A DNA stretch of 64,000 nucleotides from DAOTXS01 sp034435055 (GCA_034435055.1 DAOTXS010000039.1:124001-188000), one strand, 5' to 3'; numbered from the stretch's first letter, positions 52,330 to 61,095 are shown. The notes: generated by a model from the sequence alone, not told the origin. Numbers and translations: made by a program.

Positions 52330-53742
52330 TTACGCGTAAACGATTTGGTTGGTACCGATGCGGCGCGCCGTGCGTTGTGCCTCTTGCGTGATGGCTAGCA
52401 AATCGTAAATCGAGGTGCAGTTGGGACGCGGGTACGAGCAGACTCCTAGTGTTGCTGTAATGGGCGCGCCGTTGGACGCGCCGGGTAAACGAATCTGGTT
52501 AATGCCAATTCGCAAGCGGTCGGTGACGATGCGCGCGCCGTCGCGCCCGGTCATCAATAACAAGAGGGCAATCGAATCTTCTTCATAGCGCCCCAGCAGA
52601 TCGCCGGCGCGTATGATATTGCGGCACGTGTTGGCAACTTCGCGCAGGATGAGATTGCCGTGCTCGCGTCCGTGCTTGAGGTTGAGCACCGTCATATTGT
52701 CGATGTCGATGATGATGGCGGTGAGCGAGTGATTGTACCGCCAACTTCGCCGGAATTCACGATCCGCCACTTCCATGAACGCATCCCGTTTGAGGATGCC
52801 GCTCACCGGGTCTTGCGGCGAGAGATGCCGATTTTCTTCGCGCAACCGGTCAAATTCGATGGCGAGGGCGCATTGTTGCGCGAATAATTCCAGCCACGTT
52901 ACCCGGGCAGTATCGACGATTTCATCGTTGGGCAAAGGATAGGCAATCAGCGCGCCCAGCCATTCATCGTTGAGCATCATCGGCGTGCCGATGAATTGGA
53001 TCAGTTGTTTGTCTTTTTCCGACGGCATTGCATCGATGAGCGTTTTACGCGCGCTTCCCACGCGGTACGCAAACCCCTCGTTGGCGCGTGCAACAAAATC
53101 GCGCAAATCATCGGTGGCTTCGCCGAGCGAGGTGGTGATCTGGATGCCGCCGGGCATCAGTTGCACAGCGACGCCATTGGCGGTGCCAAGCACTTGCGCG
53201 CCGGCAAGCGCGGCGAACTGCAACGTCTCGTTCAACGGTTTGCTTTGCGTTGCCAGAATCAATTCACGCATCAAGCCGGTTGCCAACCCACGGGTCGATG
53301 CGTGAATCACTTCTTCGCCGGTGCTACTTGGCGCGGGCGTTTCTTTTTCGGACAGGCGCGGCGTGTCCAATGCATGCTCTACCGCGTCCGCCAACTCCTC
53401 GAAATCTTCCATGTGCGTGGAGAAATATGCAAACGCACCTTCCTGCACGCCGCTTTGCGCCGCATCGATTGATTGGTCGTCACACAGCAAAAAGACCGGC
53501 GTGTTCGGACTGCGTTTTTTGACGTGGCGCAAAATATCCAAACCGCTGGGGCGACGCAACTGGACGCCCGCCATCACAATTTCAAAATGGTCCGGCGCAA
53601 AACGCGCAAGCAAATCCGAACCATCGTGCGCGATGATTACTTTGTAACCATATTGCTCCAACGCGCGCCGCGCCGCAATGCAAAAGGCGGTGTCGGGGTC
53701 GGCAATCAAAATGCGGATGACAGGATTGGATTCCGATTCCAT
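52330..53742 (-). CDS. Degenerate REC-GAF-GGDEF signalling protein
   Basis: A 470-residue protein. The REC domain (10-125) has the acidic pair ILIADPDTAF, but the phospho-acceptor site reads EIVMAGVQLRRPSG with Gly59 where Asp is expected. A GAF-like region spans ~170-320. The C-terminal GGDEF-like domain keeps LTAIIIDIDNM and the overall length, but the signature loop is LLGRYEEDSIALLL instead of GGDEF. It probably neither takes phosphate nor makes c-di-GMP and may serve as a binding or scaffold protein for the HD-GYP partner 12 bases downstream. Start ATG 53742. Confidence 0.88.
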   Translation of the reverse strand: MESESNPVIRILIADPDTAFCIAARRALEQYGYKVIIAHDGSDLLARFAPDHFEIVMAGVQLRRPSGLDILRHVKKRSPNTPVFLLCDDQSIDAAQSGVQEGAFAYFSTHMEDFEELADAVEHALDTPRLSEKETPAPSSTGEEVIHASTRGLATGLMRELILATQSKPLNETLQFAALAGAQVLGTANGVAVQLMPGGIQITTSLGEATDDLRDFVARANEGFAYRVGSARKTLIDAMPSEKDKQLIQFIGTPMMLNDEWLGALIAYPLPNDEIVDTARVTWLELFAQQCALAIEFDRLREENRHLSPQDPVSGILKRDAFMEVADREFRRSWRYNHSLTAIIIDIDNMTVLNLKHGREHGNLILREVANTCRNIIRAGDLLGRYEEDSIALLLLMTGRDGARIVTDRLRIGINQIRLPGASNGAPITATLGVCSYPRPNCTSIYDLLAITQEAQRTARRIGTNQIVYA

Positions 53743-53754
53743 AAACCTGCCAAG

Positions 53755-53783
53755 ATTATACAACAAAATCGGTTTAGTGTGCA
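53755..53783 (-). promoter_or_regulatory. Promoter of the REC/HD-GYP/TPR operon
   Basis: On the minus strand TGCACA (4/6), 17 bases, TATAAT; the expected start lies only a few bases before the ATG at 53742. Confidence 0.6.
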
Positions 53784-53880
53784 AAATCAAACTGACCCAA
53801 AAGCAAATGAATTCGATACGCAAAATGCGGCACCTTGCGGTATAATTAGCATGTCGATTTTAGATTGGGAGCAAGGGGAT

Positions 53881-55842
53881 ATGAAAACACCGTTGTGGAA
53901 TCCTGCGCCGGCGCGCCGCCAAGCCGCCAATCTCACTCGATTTATCGCGGCGGTCAATCGACAGTACGGTTTGACGCTCCGCGATTATGCCGATTTGTAT
54001 CGGTGGTCGATTGATCACATCCCGGCGTTTTGGTCGATGGTTTGGGATTTTGCCGAAATTCGATCCTCGCGGCGCTATACGCGCGTCGTCGATGACCTGA
54101 CGAAATTCCCCGGCGCGCGCTGGTTTATCGATGCGCGTTTGAACTTTGCCGAAAATCTTCTCCGTTACCGTGACGATCATTTGGCGTTTGTGTTCAAAGG
54201 CGAGACAACGAAATCATCGACGATGACGTACGCGGAATTGTACCGAACGGTCGCGCGCGTGGCGAAAGCGTTGCGCGATCTCGGCGTGCAACCCGGCGAC
54301 CGCGTCGTCGGTTATATGCCCAATCTGATCGAGACTGCCGTCGCGATGCTTGCGGCAACGAGCATCGGCGCGGTGTGGTCGTCGTGCGCAACAGACCTTG
54401 GCGCGCAAGCGGCATTTGACCGGCTGGGACAAGTTGAACCCAAAGTGTTGTTCACGGTCGATGGGTATTTCCACAAAGGTCAACTCTTCGATGCGCGCGC
54501 GAACGCGGCAGAATTAGCCAGACAAATTCCCTCGCTGGTGCAAACGGTCGTCGTGGCGTACGCCACCGACGCGCCGGACATTTCGGCGATTCCGCACGCG
54601 GTGCCTTTTGCCAATTTGCTTGCGAAGCAAGCCACCGAGATTCCGTTCGCGCAATTATCGTTCGATGATCCACTGTACATCATGTTCTCGTCCGGCACAA
54701 CCGGCAAACCGAAATGTATGGTGCAGGGGTACGGCGTGCTCGTCAATCATCTGAAAGAATTACTCCTGCACACCGATTTGAAACGCGAAGACAAAATTCT
54801 GTACATTACCACGTGCAGTTGGATGATGTGGAACTGGCTCTTGAGTTCGCTCGCCGTCGGCGCGACGATTGTGCTGTACGATGGAAATCCAAATTATCCG
54901 GACGCCGGCGCAATGTGGCGCATGATTCAGGACGAAAAAATCTCTGTGTTCGGTTGTAGCGCGAGTTATCTCAGCTATTTGAAATCACAAGGCATCGCGC
55001 CCGGCAAAGATTTTGATCTGTCGTCGCTCAAAGAAATCTCGCAAACCGGTTCCGCGCTTTCCGCCGACGGATTCGAGTACGTTTATCACGCGATCAAACC
55101 GGATTTGCATTTCAATTCGATTTCCGGCGGCACCGACATTAACGGTTGTTTTGCCGCCGGCAATCCAATTAGCCCGGTGTACGCCGGCGAATTGCAAGGT
55201 CCCGCCCTCGCGATGAAGATTAGTGCGCTCGACGAAACCGGCAAGCCGCTTTTGGATGCACAAGGCGAATTGGTGTGCGAAGCGCCAGCGCCTTCAATGC
55301 CATTGTATTTTTGGAATGACCCGGACGGACAGAAATATCGGAATGCGTATTTTAATTATTACACGGACAGGAATGTGTGGCGGCACGGTGATTACATCGT
55401 CATTCACAGCGACACCGGCGGCATCACGTTCTACGGCCGCTCCGACGCGGTACTAAAACCGGCAGGCGTGCGAATCGGCACAGCGGAGATTTACAACATC
55501 GTCGATAAGATCGAAGGCGTGGCAGACAGTTTGGCAATCGGGCAAAACTGGAAAGACGATCAACGAGTTATTTTGTTCGTCAAAATGGCAAAAGGTTTTG
55601 CGCTGACGGAGGAATTCAAACAGAAGATCAAACAAACGTTGCGCGCAAAAGCATCGCCGCGCCACGTGCCGGCGTTGATCGTCGAAGCGCCGGACATTCC
55701 GTACACGTTCAATATGAAAAAAGTCGAAAGTGCGGTAACGAATATTGTGAATGATCGTCCCGTGTCCAACCGCGATGCGTTGATGAACCCGGGGTGTTTG
55801 GAATTCTACGAGCGCATTGTGTCGGAGTTGCGGCAGGAATAG
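53881..55842 (+). CDS. Acetoacetyl-CoA synthetase
   Basis: A 653-residue adenylate-forming enzyme. The start MKTPLWNPAPARRQAANLTR and WSMVWDFAEI fit acetoacetyl-CoA synthetases. P-loop IMFSSGTTGKPKCMVQGYGV, then ITTCSWMMWNWLLSSLAVGA, and the hinge ITFYGRSDAVLKPAGVRIG. It makes acetoacetyl-CoA from acetoacetate, ATP and CoA. A TATAAT at 53841 puts the transcript start downstream of an earlier ATG (53851), so ATG 53881 with AAGGGG upstream is preferred. Confidence 0.93.
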   Translation: MKTPLWNPAPARRQAANLTRFIAAVNRQYGLTLRDYADLYRWSIDHIPAFWSMVWDFAEIRSSRRYTRVVDDLTKFPGARWFIDARLNFAENLLRYRDDHLAFVFKGETTKSSTMTYAELYRTVARVAKALRDLGVQPGDRVVGYMPNLIETAVAMLAATSIGAVWSSCATDLGAQAAFDRLGQVEPKVLFTVDGYFHKGQLFDARANAAELARQIPSLVQTVVVAYATDAPDISAIPHAVPFANLLAKQATEIPFAQLSFDDPLYIMFSSGTTGKPKCMVQGYGVLVNHLKELLLHTDLKREDKILYITTCSWMMWNWLLSSLAVGATIVLYDGNPNYPDAGAMWRMIQDEKISVFGCSASYLSYLKSQGIAPGKDFDLSSLKEISQTGSALSADGFEYVYHAIKPDLHFNSISGGTDINGCFAAGNPISPVYAGELQGPALAMKISALDETGKPLLDAQGELVCEAPAPSMPLYFWNDPDGQKYRNAYFNYYTDRNVWRHGDYIVIHSDTGGITFYGRSDAVLKPAGVRIGTAEIYNIVDKIEGVADSLAIGQNWKDDQRVILFVKMAKGFALTEEFKQKIKQTLRAKASPRHVPALIVEAPDIPYTFNMKKVESAVTNIVNDRPVSNRDALMNPGCLEFYERIVSELRQE

Positions 55843-55889
55843 TTTATTTGGATTTTATAGCCGAGCGTGATAGAATGAAATTGTAAAGT

Positions 55890-55921
55890 ATCCGCAAATT
55901 TTTTCTACGTTATCTGCGGAT
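55890..55921. repeat. Inverted repeat ATCCGCA/TGCGGAT
   Basis: Arms of 7 bp plus partly matching flanks (AAGTATCCGCAAATT and TATCTGCGGATTTT). Related to the element at 59153. Confidence 0.55.
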
Positions 55922-55951
55922 TTTAAAACTCCTCAGCGTGGAGGGAACTTG

Positions 55952-56932
55952 ATGGAGATTATCGCGCGCGGGTGCGGCGAACTCATTCAGCCGCCCGACC
56001 TTGAAGCGTTCCGCGAATGGAATCGCACCCAGAAATCGCGCAAGCTCATCGACAAGTTGATGACCGAGCAAGCAGCGGTCAGTCAATTTGTGTTCGACGG
56101 CTGTTACATCGGCACGGAACTGTACGGCACGGTACGTTGTCCAATGTCGCTCACGCGCGAAGTGGTGCGCCAACGCAAAAAAGATTTGCGCGTGTGCGGG
56201 CAAGGCGTCGCAGAACTCGATCTTTGGCTCGCCGCCGGGTTAGTCAAAAAACTCGATCTCACGTACATCGGGCTGGAAGTGTACGGCACGTCGTCCGCGC
56301 TCCGTCGCGCGGTTGAATCGGGCCAAGTCGAAACGTGTGTCGAGTGGTCGAATGGCGCGATCTCGTGGCGGATGAAAGCCGCGGCGATGGGCGTGCCATT
56401 CATCCCGGTTCGTTCGATGCTGGGATCGGATACGTTTAACTACAGCGCGGCAATGGTTGTGAACGATCCTTTCACCGGCTTGCCCGTGTGTCTTCTACCC
56501 GCCCTCATCCTCGATGTTGGATTGATCCACGTTCATCGCGCCGACCGGTACGGCAATGCGCAAATCGACGGGATCACCGGTTTTGCATTCGAAATGGCGC
56601 GCGCAAGTAAACGCCTCATCATCAGCGCGGAAGAAATAGTCTCCACCGATGAAATTCGCAAGCAACCCGACCGTACGTTGATTCCGTACTATCTTGTCGA
56701 TGCAGTCGTGCACGCGCCTTTCGGTTCGCATCCCGGCGAAATGGCGTATCGCTACGAACGCGACGATGCGGTGTACCGCGAATGGATCGAGGCAAGCAAA
56801 ACTGCTGAAGGCGCGCAAGCGTACCTCGACAAGTACGTGTACGGCGTGAAGAATCATCAAGCGTATCTTGATCTGATCGGCGAAGCGCGACTGGCACAGT
56901 TGGTTGAGCAAAGGGAGAAACGTGACGCGTGA
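55952..56932 (+). CDS. CoA-transferase family I, subunit A (GctA-like)
   Basis: A 326-residue alpha-type subunit: TEQAAVSQFVFDGCYIGTEL, LTREVVRQRKKDLRVCGQG, FIPVRSMLGSDTFNY, GLIHVHRADRYGNAQIDGIT. The length fits glutaconate-type CoA-transferase A subunits rather than the shorter succinyl-CoA:3-ketoacid type. Ribosome site GGAGGGA before ATG. With subunit B it moves CoA between acyl groups; the neighbouring acetoacetyl-CoA synthetase suggests short-chain keto-acid chemistry. Confidence 0.9.
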   Translation: MEIIARGCGELIQPPDLEAFREWNRTQKSRKLIDKLMTEQAAVSQFVFDGCYIGTELYGTVRCPMSLTREVVRQRKKDLRVCGQGVAELDLWLAAGLVKKLDLTYIGLEVYGTSSALRRAVESGQVETCVEWSNGAISWRMKAAAMGVPFIPVRSMLGSDTFNYSAAMVVNDPFTGLPVCLLPALILDVGLIHVHRADRYGNAQIDGITGFAFEMARASKRLIISAEEIVSTDEIRKQPDRTLIPYYLVDAVVHAPFGSHPGEMAYRYERDDAVYREWIEASKTAEGAQAYLDKYVYGVKNHQAYLDLIGEARLAQLVEQREKRDA

Positions 56933-56985
56933 ATCGTGATTCGTGATTTTCACGCATCATGAATTGCGTTTCACGAATGAGAAAT
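56922..56985. repeat. 'CGTGAATCGTGATT' element between CoA-transferase genes
   Basis: Tandem CGTGAATCGTGATTCGTGAT faces TTTCACGCATCATG and CGTTTCACGAAT on the other arm. Confidence 0.6.
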
Positions 56986-56989
56986 TCCT

Positions 56990-57754
56990 ATGACTAGTTC
57001 ATACACAAAATCCGAATTGATGATCTGCGTTGCCGCGCGCTTGTTTCAAGATGGCACGACGGCATTCATCGGCACCGGGATTCCAATGCTGGCGGCAATG
57101 CTCGCGATGAAAACTCGCGCGCCGAATCTTGTCCCGGTGTTTGAATTTGGCGGCACCGGCGCAATTTTGGAAAAACTGCCGCGCGCGGTCGGCGAGGCGC
57201 GCACGTTTCACAAAGCCATCGTCGCATCCGGCATTTGCGATACGATGGAAACCGCGCAACGCGGCTTTATCGATTACGGTTTTCTCGGCGGCGCGCAAAT
57301 CGATTGTTACGGCAATTTAAATAGCACGACGATTGGCGATCACGATCATCCCAAAGCACGCTTGCCGGGGAGTGGCGGCGGCAACGATGTGGGCAGTTTG
57401 TGTTGGATGACGGTCGCCATTATGCAACACGATAAACGCCGGTTCGTGCCGCAAGTCGATTTCATCACGACGCCGGGCTATCTCAATGGAGCCGGCGCGC
57501 GTCAAGCTGCCGGACTGCCGCGCGGAACCGGACCGGTCAACGTCGTCTCCACGCTCGCGTTGATGGATTATGAACCGACGACTTGCCGGATGCGATTGAT
57601 TGCCACGCATCCCGGTGTAACGGTCGATGAGGTGATTGCGAACACCGGCTTTGAGTTGATTATCGCGGAGAAAGTTGGCACAAATGAACCGCCGAGCGCG
57701 GAAGAATTGCGCTTGTTGCGCGAGGAAATCGATCCGGAGAAATTGTACATCTAA
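56990..57754 (+). CDS. CoA-transferase family I, subunit B (GctB-like)
   Basis: A 254-residue beta-type subunit. AARLFQDGTTAFIGTGIPML starts the fold. LVPVFEFGGTGAIL holds the probable catalytic Glu (Glu52). GSGGGNDVGSLCW and FVPQVDFITTPGYL are subunit-B hallmarks. It completes the transferase with the preceding gene. Codon use like its neighbours. Confidence 0.9.
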   Translation: MTSSYTKSELMICVAARLFQDGTTAFIGTGIPMLAAMLAMKTRAPNLVPVFEFGGTGAILEKLPRAVGEARTFHKAIVASGICDTMETAQRGFIDYGFLGGAQIDCYGNLNSTTIGDHDHPKARLPGSGGGNDVGSLCWMTVAIMQHDKRRFVPQVDFITTPGYLNGAGARQAAGLPRGTGPVNVVSTLALMDYEPTTCRMRLIATHPGVTVDEVIANTGFELIIAEKVGTNEPPSAEELRLLREEIDPEKLYI

Positions 57755-57757
57755 CGA

Positions 57758-57790
57758 CAGAGGCGACCATATCGGTCGCCTCTGTGTTTG
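57758..57790. terminator. Bidirectional terminator between convergent genes
   Basis: CAGAGGCGACC / GGTCGCCTCTG with a five-base loop, followed by TGTTTG; it lies between subunit B and the DUF4870 gene of the other strand. Confidence 0.78.
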
Positions 57791-57798
57791 CAAACAGA

Positions 57799-58242
57799 TT
57801 ACTTGACCGCCCGTCCGATCAGCGGGTACGAAAAATCTTTGCCGTGCCACACTTGCCACGCGGCGTACACTCCGTACAACGTCCACGCGATCATCACGCC
57901 AAACGGAATGATGATCGAAACCATTGCCGGAATCATCGTGAACGGCATAATCGGTTCTGGATTTCCGGAATCGATCAGCAACGGCACAAAGATCGAACCG
58001 GCAAAGGTGAGTGCCCATCCGAGCCACAGCACAATTGCCACGCCGATTCCAAGCAATTGGTAAAGCGCAGCTTGCAATCCGTGCCGCGCCGCGAAATTCG
58101 ATTTGCCGCGTTGCGTAATCCAGATCAGTGCCGCTAACAAGATGCCGAGCATTCCGCGGCTGAACATGCCCAGCAGAATGCTAGCGTGCGCGAGTGTCGC
58201 ATTTATTCGCTCGTCTTTTGTGATGGCTGTTTCGTTCAACAT
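57799..58242 (-). CDS. DUF4870 membrane protein
   Basis: A 147-residue protein of the DUF4870 (Tic20-like) type: DERINATLAHASILLGMFSR, LIWITQRGKSNFAARHGLQA, and two more spans, ending VWHGKDFSYPLIGRAVK. Function unknown. Last gene of an operon led by a GntR regulator and an SPFH protein. Confidence 0.87.
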   Translation of the reverse strand: MLNETAITKDERINATLAHASILLGMFSRGMLGILLAALIWITQRGKSNFAARHGLQAALYQLLGIGVAIVLWLGWALTFAGSIFVPLLIDSGNPEPIMPFTMIPAMVSIIIPFGVMIAWTLYGVYAAWQVWHGKDFSYPLIGRAVK

Positions 58243-58282
58243 TTTGTCCTCCTATCCCATCTACGTTCAGCGTGCCAAAAAG

Positions 58283-59116
58283 TTACGCCGCGCGGCGAGC
58301 GAGCGCAAAGAACAATGCGATGATGATGGCAATCAGTGGAATCATCAACCACAGAATCCACCAAAACGAAAACGCGAGCGCGCCGCGCGTGGCGAACCAC
58401 CAAATGTTCCACAACACGGCGAAGAGAATCAGATTCACGAGCGAGAACGCCAGCCCGGCAAATATCAAGCCGCGTTCAGGATCCATCCGCCACGAACTGC
58501 CCCAACGAGCAAAGGCGATGAGCGGCTCGCGCGTCGCGACAAAGACGATCACGATGTTCAAAGCGACGAACAACGCGGAAATGCCAACAAACGTCAAGAT
58601 GAATTCGTCGCGCGGTTGCCAGCCGTCCGGCATATCATTGATGTTGAAATGCGATGGCACGCGCTCCACCGGTAACGTGGGATAAATGTACGCCGCCAGC
58701 GCGACAAGCAAGACGAACGTAACGAGAATTGGCGCGAGATACACCCAGCGAAATCGAACAGTTACCAGTTCGCGCGCAATCGCTGTGCCTTGTGCCAACC
58801 GGCGCGCATAAACGATGACCCACGCGGTCGCGCCTAAAAGTGCCGCAAGCATTGTAATAGTCAAGATGTTGATCGCATCGCGCCCGGCAACATTCAGAAA
58901 TTGCAAAACCATTCCGAATATCGCAACGCCAATGCCGACCGCCACAAACAACATACCGCCAAAACGATTCGTCTTGTCCCAGATTTCCCGGCTTGCGTAC
59001 GCATAACCAACACGCATTCCGAAAATCGGATTGGGTCCAACGCGCGGCGCGAGAAAGTAGGTTGCCGCGCCGGCGATAACAAGAATCGTGCCGATCAACA
59101 AACTAAAAGTCAGCAT
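58283..59116 (-). CDS. SdpI - DUF1648 membrane protein (reversed domain order)
   Basis: A 277-residue, ~8-span protein. The SdpI motif comes first (RVGPNPIFGMRVGYAYASRE then IWDKTNRFGG, ~25-55), the DUF1648 motif later (VERVPSHFNINDMPDGWQP, ~150-168). In Bacillus SdpI the order is the other way. SdpI proteins give immunity against the SdpC toxin and relatives act in envelope stress. The operon context (GntR, SPFH) fits membrane stress. Confidence 0.85.
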   Translation of the reverse strand: MLTFSLLIGTILVIAGAATYFLAPRVGPNPIFGMRVGYAYASREIWDKTNRFGGMLFVAVGIGVAIFGMVLQFLNVAGRDAINILTITMLAALLGATAWVIVYARRLAQGTAIARELVTVRFRWVYLAPILVTFVLLVALAAYIYPTLPVERVPSHFNINDMPDGWQPRDEFILTFVGISALFVALNIVIVFVATREPLIAFARWGSSWRMDPERGLIFAGLAFSLVNLILFAVLWNIWWFATRGALAFSFWWILWLMIPLIAIIIALFFALARRAA

Positions 59117-59152
59117 ATCCTTACCTCTTTGCGCGTCAGATATGACCTAAAA

Positions 59153-59212
59153 TATTCGCAGATGGCACAGATTATTTTTTTCTGCGCGAAGCGTCTGTGT
59201 CATCTGCGGATA
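59153..59212. repeat. 20-bp imperfect inverted repeat
   Basis: TATTCGCAGATGGCACAGAT and GTCTGTGTCATCTGCGGATA pair at 17 of 20 positions. It sits between the sdpI-like gene and the small TM-protein gene. Confidence 0.75.
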
Positions 59213-59219
59213 ACGTGGG

Positions 59220-59408
59220 CTATCCTTTTCGCCGTTCGCGCAACCGCAAGCCGCCCAACAAAATGATCGACGCTGCCGCGCCGCCGCCAAGAATGAGCAA
59301 GACTCGTGCCGCTTGCGGGGCGTCGCCGAGTGCCATCGAGGCGGCAAGAATGACCGCCGCCCAGATGAGTGCTTCCACGATAATCGCGATGTTCCATCGA
59401 CTTTGCAT
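59220..59408 (-). CDS. Small two-span membrane protein (62 aa)
   Basis: MQSRWNIAIIVEALIWAAVI and VLLILGGGAAASIILLGG give two spans, with a basic RLRERRKG end. No family recognised. AGGAGA lies before the ATG and the gene is packed 8 bases after the DUF4177-like gene. Confidence 0.62.
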   Translation of the reverse strand: MQSRWNIAIIVEALIWAAVILAASMALGDAPQAARVLLILGGGAAASIILLGGLRLRERRKG

Positions 59409-59416
59409 GCTTTCTC

Positions 59417-59641
59417 CTAACTCTGGACGCCGGGCATTGATCGGCGGCGACGTACTGCATCGGTCAGCGGACGTTTGGCGACGATGGTTACTTTGCCACT
59501 GCCTTCGGGCGTGTAGACTGCAAAAACTTCCCAGCCCTCTTCACCCCATTCATTCAGCGTCGCTTCGATGTTTTCATCCTTCGTGCCCCACCAATGACCG
59601 ATAGTTTGGGCGCGATATTCCCACGAGATTTTATCCGCCAT
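59417..59641 (-). CDS. DUF4177-like small protein (74 aa)
   Basis: The core EATLNEWGEEGWEVFAVYTP with KVTIVAKRP matches the LN.xGxxGWE pattern of DUF4177. Function unknown; usually in stress or membrane operons. Starts four bases after the SPFH gene. Confidence 0.72.
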   Translation of the reverse strand: MADKISWEYRAQTIGHWWGTKDENIEATLNEWGEEGWEVFAVYTPEGSGKVTIVAKRPLTDAVRRRRSMPGVQS

Positions 59642-59645
59642 TCTC

Positions 59646-60584
59646 TCAACTCGCTTTCGATTGTCCGGAATGTTGAGCCGCCAACGAAGTCAAGCCGGCA
59701 AGTCCGCCCAGGTTCATCGTATCGATGGCACTGCTCGGCACGATAACGAGCGCACCTTTTTCCTTCAATCCCTCGAACAGCATATTCATCGCGCGCAAAT
59801 GCAAGGCGGTTGGATTCTCGATGTACGCTTGCGAGGCGTCCGCAAAACTTGCCGCGATTTGTTTTTCCGATTCGCCCAGAATCACGCGCGCTTGCCGTTC
59901 GCGTTCTGCTTGCGCCTGCCGGCTCATCGCGTCTTCCAAATCTTGCGGGATGACAATGTCGCGAATCTCAACCGATTGCACCGTCACACCCCACGGCGTT
60001 GTGCGTTGATCAATAATCTGTTGCAATTCTTTGTCGATCGTACTCCGCCCGACCAAAATATCGGCGAGCATCATTCTGCCGATGATGTCGCGCAACGCGG
60101 TTTGCGCCGCCCAATCGACGGCGGCACGGTAGTTTTCAACTTCGAGGGCGGCTTTTTGTGCGTCCCACACGACCCAGAACAACACCGCATCGACATCGAC
60201 GGGGACAGTATCTTTCGTCAGCGTCTTTTGCGCCGCGAATGGCGTAACGATGACGCGCTGATCGATCCACGACGAAACCGACTCGATGATCGGAATGATC
60301 CAGAACAAGCCGGGCCCGCCCACGCGATTGAATTTGCCAAAGCGCAGCACAATTGCCTTTTCCCATTGATTCGCAATTTTCAATGCGAATAAAACGATAA
60401 ACGCCGGCACGAACGATACGAGCATCCAGACCGGTACGCGATTATCCGCAAATTCTCCGGTGAGAACACTAGCGAGACTACCCAGCGATAAGATCACAAA
60501 GAACAACGTAACGGCAACCGGGTTGGTCTGCTTGGGATCATAACTCGATTTGCGACGTGCCATAATGGGAGTCAACATTTCCAT
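59646..60584 (-). CDS. SPFH/stomatin-like protein (slipin)
   Basis: A 312-residue protein. Two N-terminal spans (VTLFFVILSLGSLASVLTG, VWMLVSFVPAFIVLFALKI), then the SPFH core: QWEKAIVLRFGKFNRVGGPG, LFWIIPIIESVSSWIDQRV, VPVDVDAVLFWVVWDAQKA, LADILVGRSTIDKEL, WGVTVQSVEIRDIVIPQDL, and a coiled end (QAQAERERQARVILGESE). Organises membrane microdomains or controls proteases. ATG 60584 has AGGAGG upstream; it starts 11 bases after the GntR gene. Confidence 0.93.
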   Translation of the reverse strand: MEMLTPIMARRKSSYDPKQTNPVAVTLFFVILSLGSLASVLTGEFADNRVPVWMLVSFVPAFIVLFALKIANQWEKAIVLRFGKFNRVGGPGLFWIIPIIESVSSWIDQRVIVTPFAAQKTLTKDTVPVDVDAVLFWVVWDAQKAALEVENYRAAVDWAAQTALRDIIGRMMLADILVGRSTIDKELQQIIDQRTTPWGVTVQSVEIRDIVIPQDLEDAMSRQAQAERERQARVILGESEKQIAASFADASQAYIENPTALHLRAMNMLFEGLKEKGALVIVPSSAIDTMNLGGLAGLTSLAAQHSGQSKAS

Positions 60585-60595
60585 TTTGAAACCTC

Positions 60596-60994
60596 CTATG
60601 CTTTTTTCTGCCGCGTCCAACGTGTGAGCTGCGTCTCAAACGCATCTCGAATTTCGTCGGGCGTGTAACCGGTGCTCAACGCTTTGCCGATAACGCCATC
60701 GATCATCGCTTTGAGTTGCTCTTGCCGCACCCGCGACAAGTGCGCATTGTCGGGACGCTCGCGCACGTACGTGCCACGTCCTTGTTGCGTGGTGATGACG
60801 TTATCGATATCCAATTGATCGTATGCCCGCGCCACCGTGTTGGGATTAATTCGCAAATCAGTCGCCAACTCGCGCACGGTGGGCAACTGCTCGCCCGGTT
60901 TCAGTCGCCCGGTGGCAACTTGATGCTTAACCGAATGAACGATCTGCAAATAAATCGGCACCGCACTGTCGGGATCGATCCGGAGCTCCATCAT
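60596..60994 (-). CDS. GntR family regulator, YtrA type
   Basis: A 132-residue regulator: a winged helix (GRLKPGEQLPTVRELATDLR, INPNTVARAYDQLD, then ITTQQGRGTYVRE) plus a short helical C-terminus, as in the YtrA subfamily that represses membrane and ABC operons under envelope stress. It is the first gene of the operon and likely binds the palindrome overlapping its own promoter. Confidence 0.92.
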   Translation of the reverse strand: MMELRIDPDSAVPIYLQIVHSVKHQVATGRLKPGEQLPTVRELATDLRINPNTVARAYDQLDIDNVITTQQGRGTYVRERPDNAHLSRVRQEQLKAMIDGVIGKALSTGYTPDEIRDAFETQLTRWTRQKKA

Positions 60995-61006
60995 TCGCCT
61001 TTCAAA

Positions 61007-61031
61007 ATTGTATTAATCGAACTAGTACAAT
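61007..61031. promoter_or_regulatory. Operator-like palindrome of the YtrA-type regulator
   Basis: ATTGTATTA / TAGTACAAT (8 of 9 pairs) around a seven-base centre, 13 bases before the regulator's ATG. Confidence 0.65.
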
Positions 61032-61035
61032 TATA
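61030..61035 (-). promoter_or_regulatory. -10 box of the GntR-SPFH operon
   Basis: A perfect TATAAT on the minus strand, overlapped by the palindrome. No good -35 at the usual distance; a TTGACA lies only 8 bases upstream. Confidence 0.5.
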
Positions 61036-61057
61036 CCACACCTTGTCAAGCGGACAT

Positions 61058-61095
61058 AAAAAAAGACCTGCCGGGTTTGGGAAACCTGGCAGGTC
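61058..61095 (-). terminator. Terminator of the Thr/Pro-rich membrane protein gene
   Basis: On the minus strand a 14-bp stem (GACCTGCCAGGTTT and partner, one mismatch) is followed by TTTTTTTATG. It ends ten bases after the stop codon of the gene at 61106. Confidence 0.85.
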
